Assembly (NCBI GenBank): GCA_018609045.1
Contig: JABAYK010000052.1
Span: forward strand, 1 to 57,827
DNA from: Flavobacteriales bacterium
GTDB lineage: Bacteria; Bacteroidota; Bacteroidia; Flavobacteriales_G; Salibacteraceae
Length of the DNA: 57,827 bases
Direction of reading: 5' to 3'
Shown: in pieces, positions 53,613-57,827 of the stretch
How the letters are laid out: each line of letters opens with the position of its first letter
How positions within the stretch are numbered: the stretch's first letter is position 1
Made by a program: the position numbers and the translations under genes
Notes under the pieces: model-generated
Database searches by the model: none
What the model saw: only the letters and a program-made list of their open reading frames with translations
What the model was told of the DNA's origin: nothing

Positions 53613-54926
53613 TCAAATTTCTCTGTTAATATCGAAGTTTTCTAAGTAATCAGCTACTCTTCTCACGAATTGTCCTCCTAATGCACCATCAACCACTCTA
53701 TGGTCATAAGAGTGCGAAAGAAACATCATATGTCTTATTCCAATTGTATCTCCACTAGGAGTTTCTATTACGGCAGGCTTTTTAATAATTGCACCAGTTG
53801 CCATAATAGCAACTTGTGGCTGGTTAATTATTGGGGTTCCTAAAACATTGCCAAAAGATCCAACATTGGTAACTGTGTAGGTACCATCTTGAATTTCATC
53901 TGGGGTTAATTTGTTTATTCTAGCTCTTCTGGCCAAATCATTAACAGCTTTGGCTAAGCCAACCAAATTATATCTATCTACATTTTTAATAACAGGAACA
54001 ATTAAGTTTCCAGAAGGAAGAGCTGCAGCCATTCCAATATTGATGTTCTTTTTTCTGATGATGTTATCTCCATCAACAGAAATATTAATCATTGGAAAAT
54101 CTTTTATGGCCTTAACAATAGCTTCGATGAATAATGGGGTAAAAGTTATTTTTTCACCTTCACGTTTTTCAAATTCAGATTTTACTTTATTTCTCCACAA
54201 AACCATATTTGTTAAATCAGCTTCAACAAATGAAGTAACGTGTGGTGAAGTATGTTTTGATTTCACCATGTGTTCTGAAATCAATTTACGCATTCTATCC
54301 ATCTGGATTATTTCTACATCACCTGAGTAAGATTTTGCAGGGGTTGGTTTTACTGCTTCTGGTTTAGCTTGCGGAGCTGCAGGAGCTTGACTAGGGGTAG
54401 TTTGTTGTGGAGCTGATCCTTTGTTATCGATATAATCTAGAATATCCGCTTTTGTAACTCTTCCGTTATTTCCGGTACCTTTTAAATTATCTAATTCAGA
54501 AACCGAAATACCTTCTTTAGAAGCAATATTTTTTACCAAAGGGGAATAAAACCTTTCTGAATCATTGTAATTTGATTGGGCAACTGGAGCAGCTGGAGTC
54601 GCAGCATTGGCAACAGGAGCGGCAACTGATGGAGTTGTTTCTGCCGAAGACTCATTGGTTTGAGTTGGGGCGCTACTTGCACCACCTTCTGTTGTAATAA
54701 TGGCAATGGCCTGACCTACTTTGGCAACTTCGCCTTCTTGAACTAATATTTTTGAAATTATTCCGTCTTCGGGAGCAGGAACTTCAGAGTCAACTTTATC
54801 CGTAGCAATTTCTACTACAGATTCTTCTGATTCGATAGAGTCACCTTCTTTTTTTAACCATGTGGTGATTGTCGCTTCGGCAACACTTTCACCCATTTTT
54901 GGAAGTATTAATTCAATTTCGGCCAT
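53613..54926 (-). CDS. Dihydrolipoamide acyltransferase, E2 of a 2-oxoacid dehydrogenase complex
   Basis: About 437 residues from the ATG at 54926, which begins the lipoyl domain (AEIELILPKMGESV); the frame upstream of it is not protein-like. Lipoyl domain (1-76, lipoyl-Lys in EIATDKVDSEV), a Pro/Ala-rich linker, an E3/E1-binding domain (SPLVKNIASKEGIS), a second Pro/Ala linker and the catalytic domain with HSYDHRVVDGALGG. It fits the branched-chain or 2-oxoglutarate E2 type of Bacteroidota; the exact substrate is not decided. Neither E1 nor E3 is adjacent. Confidence 0.93.
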   Translation of the reverse strand: MAEIELILPKMGESVAEATITTWLKKEGDSIESEESVVEIATDKVDSEVPAPEDGIISKILVQEGEVAKVGQAIAIITTEGGASSAPTQTNESSAETTPSVAAPVANAATPAAPVAQSNYNDSERFYSPLVKNIASKEGISVSELDNLKGTGNNGRVTKADILDYIDNKGSAPQQTTPSQAPAAPQAKPEAVKPTPAKSYSGDVEIIQMDRMRKLISEHMVKSKHTSPHVTSFVEADLTNMVLWRNKVKSEFEKREGEKITFTPLFIEAIVKAIKDFPMINISVDGDNIIRKKNINIGMAAALPSGNLIVPVIKNVDRYNLVGLAKAVNDLARRARINKLTPDEIQDGTYTVTNVGSFGNVLGTPIINQPQVAIMATGAIIKKPAVIETPSGDTIGIRHMMFLSHSYDHRVVDGALGGQFVRRVADYLENFDINREI

Positions 54927-54954
54927 ACTATGTGGGGTTTTGTATTTTCGGCTG

Positions 54955-54962
54955 CAAAAATA
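54955..54962 (-). promoter_or_regulatory. Candidate -7 promoter element (TATTTTTG) of the E2 gene
   Basis: TATTTTTG on the minus strand fits TANNTTTG, 28 bp before the ATG at 54926. A TTTG lies 25 nt further upstream, slightly more than the usual spacing. Confidence 0.4.
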
Positions 54963-54995
54963 ACCGAATTTCGCTTTCACTTTCCTACAAATTAA

Positions 54996-55487
54996 ATGGA
55001 AATAAAATATCAATCTTATTTAAATTCTGCCAAAAAGAACAAGAAGGAACTTAAAAAGACTTTCAAAAAACTTTCTTTAAAAAATGATAAAGAAATTGAT
55101 GAAATTATTTTTACCAAACATGATAAAGCATTCGAAGAAATTGATTGCTTAAAATGCGCCAACTGTTGCAAAACAACTGGGCCACTTTTCACCAAAACTG
55201 ATGTTAAACGTATTTCAAAACATTTGGGATTAAAACCACAAGATTTTGAAGAGCAATATCTTCAGATTGATGAGGATGATGACAAGGTTTTAAAAAGCGT
55301 TCCGTGTACTTTTTTAGACGAAAATAACTTTTGCTCCATTTATGAAGTAAGGCCCAAAGCTTGCACTGAGTTTCCTCATACAGATAGAATTAAGCAAAAA
55401 CAGATTTTTAAATTAACCGAGAAGAATACAGTTGTTTGCCCTGCAGTAGCAAAAATATTTTTAGAAATTAACCAACAATTGGGCTAA
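54996..55487 (+). CDS. YkgJ family cysteine-cluster protein
   Basis: A 163-residue protein of the YkgJ/CxxCxxCC family: CLKCANCCKTTGPLF, then SVPCTFLD, FCSIYEVRPKACTEFP and a late VVCPAV, giving the eight-Cys pattern believed to bind zinc or an iron-sulfur cluster. The N-terminal 45 residues are Lys-rich helices. Function unknown. It diverges from the E2 gene and its stop overlaps the stop of the convergent TonB-domain gene by 4 bp. Confidence 0.92.
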   Translation: MEIKYQSYLNSAKKNKKELKKTFKKLSLKNDKEIDEIIFTKHDKAFEEIDCLKCANCCKTTGPLFTKTDVKRISKHLGLKPQDFEEQYLQIDEDDDKVLKSVPCTFLDENNFCSIYEVRPKACTEFPHTDRIKQKQIFKLTEKNTVVCPAVAKIFLEINQQLG

Positions 55488-56254
55488 TAACTAGGGCCGA
55501 AAACCATTTGGGTTTTTGCTTTAACACGAACTACTTTACCATCTTCAATTCCGGGTTTCCATTTTAACGATGTTAAAACCCTTATAGCCTCCTCGTTGCA
55601 GCCTCCGCCCAAGCTTTCAATAAAGTTAATGTTGGTAACATTTCCTGATGCTTCAATAATATATTCCATAACCACGGGCCCTTTTAAACCCAATCGAATT
55701 GCAGATTCTGGATACCTAATTTTTGAGTTGAAATAATGATCGGCAGATTTGTAATTTCCTTCTTTAAAAATAGGTTCGGGTTTTGTAGAAACTTCATTAA
55801 AATTGATAGGCTTGTATGATGTTGAAACTTCTACAGTTGGTTTTGGAACTTCTTGATAACCACGTTTTTTTGCAATTTTTGAAAACTTTTTTGGGTTAAA
55901 AATTAAGGCGAATTCAACGGCATAATCTTGAGGGCGCTTCACTGTTTTTATCCAATCTATTTTATAGAATAAATCTTCGGCAACCTCTTGAAAACTAATA
56001 AGATTATTTCCTGTAATGGTTAGGTTTTTTAATTCACCATTTTGCTTTAGGTTGAAGTTGAATTGAACAAATCCTTCAATTTCAGATTCGAGGGCTGTTT
56101 GGGGATAATTTAATTCTGTAAAAATTAACTGCTCTAATTGGTTATTTCCACCAATATTTAACAATTGCGTTTTTCCTTCGTGATTTAGTCTTGTTTCTTG
56201 AGAAATAAGAAAAAATGGAAAAAGAAGAAATAAAACTAGACTAACAAATTTCAT
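55484..56254 (-). CDS. Exported protein with two TonB C-terminal-like domains
   Basis: A 256-residue protein with signal peptide (FPFFLISQ). It contains two TonB_C-like units: about 35-125 (YPQTALESEIEGFVQFNFNLKQNGELKN) and about 170-256 (YPESAIRLGLKGPVVMEYIIEASGNVTN shortened: RYPESAIRLGLKGPVV ... LKWKPGIEDGKVV). No transmembrane anchor or Pro-rich rod remains, so it cannot be an energy-transducing TonB of the standard type. It may bind outer-membrane partners in the periplasm. Overlaps the aminotransferase gene by about 14 bp. Confidence 0.82.
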   Translation of the reverse strand: MKFVSLVLFLLFPFFLISQETRLNHEGKTQLLNIGGNNQLEQLIFTELNYPQTALESEIEGFVQFNFNLKQNGELKNLTITGNNLISFQEVAEDLFYKIDWIKTVKRPQDYAVEFALIFNPKKFSKIAKKRGYQEVPKPTVEVSTSYKPINFNEVSTKPEPIFKEGNYKSADHYFNSKIRYPESAIRLGLKGPVVMEYIIEASGNVTNINFIESLGGGCNEEAIRVLTSLKWKPGIEDGKVVRVKAKTQMVFGPSY

Positions 56255-57422
56255 TTATGGCAGAATTAATGGTGTCAATTCCACTTTTTAAATCTTCAAA
56301 ATTTATATTTAGTGGAGGGGCTAATCTAAAACTTTCAGGACAAGATAAAAACCAAAAAGTTAGAACTTTTTTATCAATGCACCGCTCAACAATTTGTTGA
56401 ACAATTTGCGCATTTTCAAATTCAACAGCAAACATCATCCCAATGCGCCTAATTTCTTTAATCGCAGGGTGGTTTAAACTTTCTTCAATGAATTTGGCTT
56501 TTTTATCTACTTCCTCAAAATCAATTTCAGTTTTATAAATATTTAAAGCAGCATTGGCTGAAGCCATACAAACCGGATTACCACCAAATGTTGTAATATG
56601 CCCTAAAATTGGGTTGTGAGAGAAATATTGCAGTAGATTTTTATTTGCCACCAAAGCACCAATCGGCAATCCACCACCCAATGCTTTGCCAAGAGTTAAA
56701 ATATCTGGGGTAACTCCAAAATGCTCAAAAGCAAACATTTTTCCGGTTCGGCCCATGCCACATTGAATTTCATCAAAAATTAATAGCGCACCAACTTCTT
56801 GGCATTTCTCCTTTAAGACTTTCAAAAAACTTTTACTAGGTATTCTTACGCCTGCATCACCCTGAACAGTTTCTATAATTACGCAAGCCGTTTTGTTATC
56901 AATTAAATTGAGGTCATCTACATTATTAAACCTCATAAAATATACATCAGGCAACAATGGCCTAAATCTAAATTTTTTGGTTTCGTTGCTACTTATGCTT
57001 AATGAACCGTGAGTGCCGCCATGATAAGCACCTTTGCAGGCTATTATTTTTGTTCTTCCTGTAACTCTTTTGGCTAGTTTTAAGGCAGCTTCGTTAGCTT
57101 CGGTACCTGAATTTAAAGGGTAAACAGCATTTAACGATTCTGGTAAAAGAGAAGTTAAGTTTTGGGCAAAATCTAACTGAATTTGTTGAATGAATTCTCC
57201 ATACACCATTACATGCATGTATTGGCTAGTTTGATGGTTTACCGCTTCAATTATTTTTGGATGACCGTGGCCTAAATTATTTACCGCTACACCTGAAATT
57301 AAATCGAGGTAAGGATGGTTTTGATTATCGTAAATTTTACTGCCTTTGGCGTAAGAAACCTCAATAGAAATAGGAAACGGAGACGTTTGGCCTAAAATAT
57401 TTTGAAAAAGGTTTTTATTCAC
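56241..57422 (-). CDS. Class III PLP aminotransferase (acetylornithine/4-aminobutyrate type)
   Basis: A 393-residue class III aminotransferase: [43 protein letters not shown], the [14 protein letters not shown]sp motif and [15 protein letters not shown] with the PLP-Lys. The start is GTG at 57422. Length and motifs fit ArgD/GabT-like enzymes; no other arg gene is in the window, so the substrate is undecided. The TonB-domain gene is coupled to its 3' end. Confidence 0.93.
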   Translation of the reverse strand: MNKNLFQNILGQTSPFPISIEVSYAKGSKIYDNQNHPYLDLISGVAVNNLGHGHPKIIEAVNHQTSQYMHVMVYGEFIQQIQLDFAQNLTSLLPESLNAVYPLNSGTEANEAALKLAKRVTGRTKIIACKGAYHGGTHGSLSISSNETKKFRFRPLLPDVYFMRFNNVDDLNLIDNKTACVIIETVQGDAGVRIPSKSFLKVLKEKCQEVGALLIFDEIQCGMGRTGKMFAFEHFGVTPDILTLGKALGGGLPIGALVANKNLLQYFSHNPILGHITTFGGNPVCMASANAALNIYKTEIDFEEVDKKAKFIEESLNHPAIKEIRRIGMMFAVEFENAQIVQQIVERCIDKKVLTFWFLSCPESFRLAPPLNINFEDLKSGIDTINSAINEIC

Positions 57423-57445
57423 ACCGCAAATTAAATCAGATTAAC

Positions 57446-57827
57446 TTAATTATTTGGGCCTTTGTTTATTTGGTGTAATAATTCTCTTTTGAAGTCAGCT
57501 TCTGCTTTGTAGAAATCAGCAACTTTTTTTATTCCTAAAACATCAATAAATTTTTGGTGGTATTCTTTGTCGAGTTTGGCCTCTTCAATTTTTGAGTCAA
57601 GTTTAGCTTTCATCAATTCATTTAATTGTTCTTCAGACAAATCCTCAGGTTTTATTTGACCAGTTTCAAACTGACGCCAACCTTTTCTAATTTTTTCTTG
57701 TTTTGCTTGGTATTCATTGTAAACAGGCCAAAATTTTTGGGCTTCTTCAGTAGATAATGATAATTTATCGGTAATAAAACCAATTTTCATGGACTCAATT
57801 CTTTCTCTTTTTTGATGGTAATTCCCG
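57446..57827 (-). CDS. Spy/CpxP-like periplasmic helical protein (partial)
   Basis: The frame is open to the right edge of the window, so the start lies outside. What is seen is helical: RERIESMKIGFITDKLSLSTEEAQKFWPVYNEY, given here in part as IGFITDKLSLSTEEAQKFW, the typical opening of the sensor/Spy-like proteins in Bacteroidota, followed by charged helices to the end. These proteins often sit near ECF sigma and anti-sigma genes; this is knowledge of the family, not seen here. An internal ATG at 57790 is not the true start. Confidence 0.78.
   Translation of the reverse strand, partial: GNYHQKRERIESMKIGFITDKLSLSTEEAQKFWPVYNEYQAKQEKIRKGWRQFETGQIKPEDLSEEQLNELMKAKLDSKIEEAKLDKEYHQKFIDVLGIKKVADFYKAEADFKRELLHQINKGPNN

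Noticed and set aside
53911..54330. 139-codon plus-strand ORF opposite the E2 gene
   Set aside because: Lies opposite the conserved catalytic domain and looks like reverse-strand chance reading.

Overview
The window is a 57.8 kb AT-rich chromosomal segment from a member of the Bacteroidota, probably Flavobacteriales-like. The signs are type IX secretion (T9SS) C-terminal sorting domains on three exported proteins, lipoproteins with lipoboxes, TANNTTTG-type -7 promoter motifs, and families typical of the phylum (DUF2452, DUF1684, DUF4105, a KirBac-like channel, a RibBA with a decayed second domain). I see no rRNA, tRNA, CRISPR array, integrase, transposase or phage module. Most of it reads as ordinary core and accessory chromosome.

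Layout. 1-2.3 kb: the end of one histidine kinase and a complete TPR histidine kinase. 2.3-5.8 kb: a minus-strand operon for a Tat-exported sulfite oxidase, a mono-haem cytochrome c, and a fused tandem rhodanese plus di-iron membrane hydroxylase. 5.85-6.85 kb: a gene-poor gap. 6.85-9.5 kb: a glycosyltransferase, a KirBac-like channel broken by an in-frame stop, and two small membrane proteins. 9.7-11.1 kb: a conserved unknown pair (small 'RQGD' protein plus DUF6745-like). 11.1-20.9 kb: MsrA, SRPBCC, aldehyde dehydrogenase, a lipoprotein hydrolase, a CotH-kinase T9SS protein broken by frameshifts, a Cys/Met-metabolism PLP enzyme, a START protein and others. 20.8-27.3 kb: a large BNR-propeller protein, a small decayed gene, an outer-membrane barrel operon and a DUF1684 lipoprotein. 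27.4-33 kb: htpG, a peptidylarginine-deiminase-like T9SS protein and a lemA-TPM-TPM operon. 33.2-39.6 kb: a seven-gene translationally coupled CDP-deoxysugar operon that also carries a DUF4105 and a DsbA-like gene. 39.7-48.1 kb: a RibD-C/DHFR-like reductase, an ABC-F ATPase, a barrel protein, tsaD and a frameshifted tamB. 48.1-57.8 kb: ribBA, a T9SS subtilase, a FAH enzyme, a DEDDh exonuclease, a truncated PorE-like protein, a 2-oxoacid dehydrogenase E2, a YkgJ protein, a TonB-domain protein, a class III aminotransferase and a partial periplasmic protein.

Possible systems worth attention. (1) The sulfite oxidase, cytochrome and rhodanese-hydroxylase operon physically joins sulfane-sulfur chemistry to membrane-lipid oxidation. 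(2) The RQGD/DUF6745 gene pair has no known function. (3) The CDP-sugar operon has a PLP enzyme with His in place of the usual Lys, and envelope-quality genes between its sugar genes.

Several genes are broken: KirBac, CotH, a glycine-zipper gene and tamB. A PorE-like gene also seems to have lost its middle. Several of the frameshifts could be repaired by adding one base to a homopolymer, so consensus sequencing error is a serious alternative to real gene decay. All family names come from motif recognition by eye; no database search was run.
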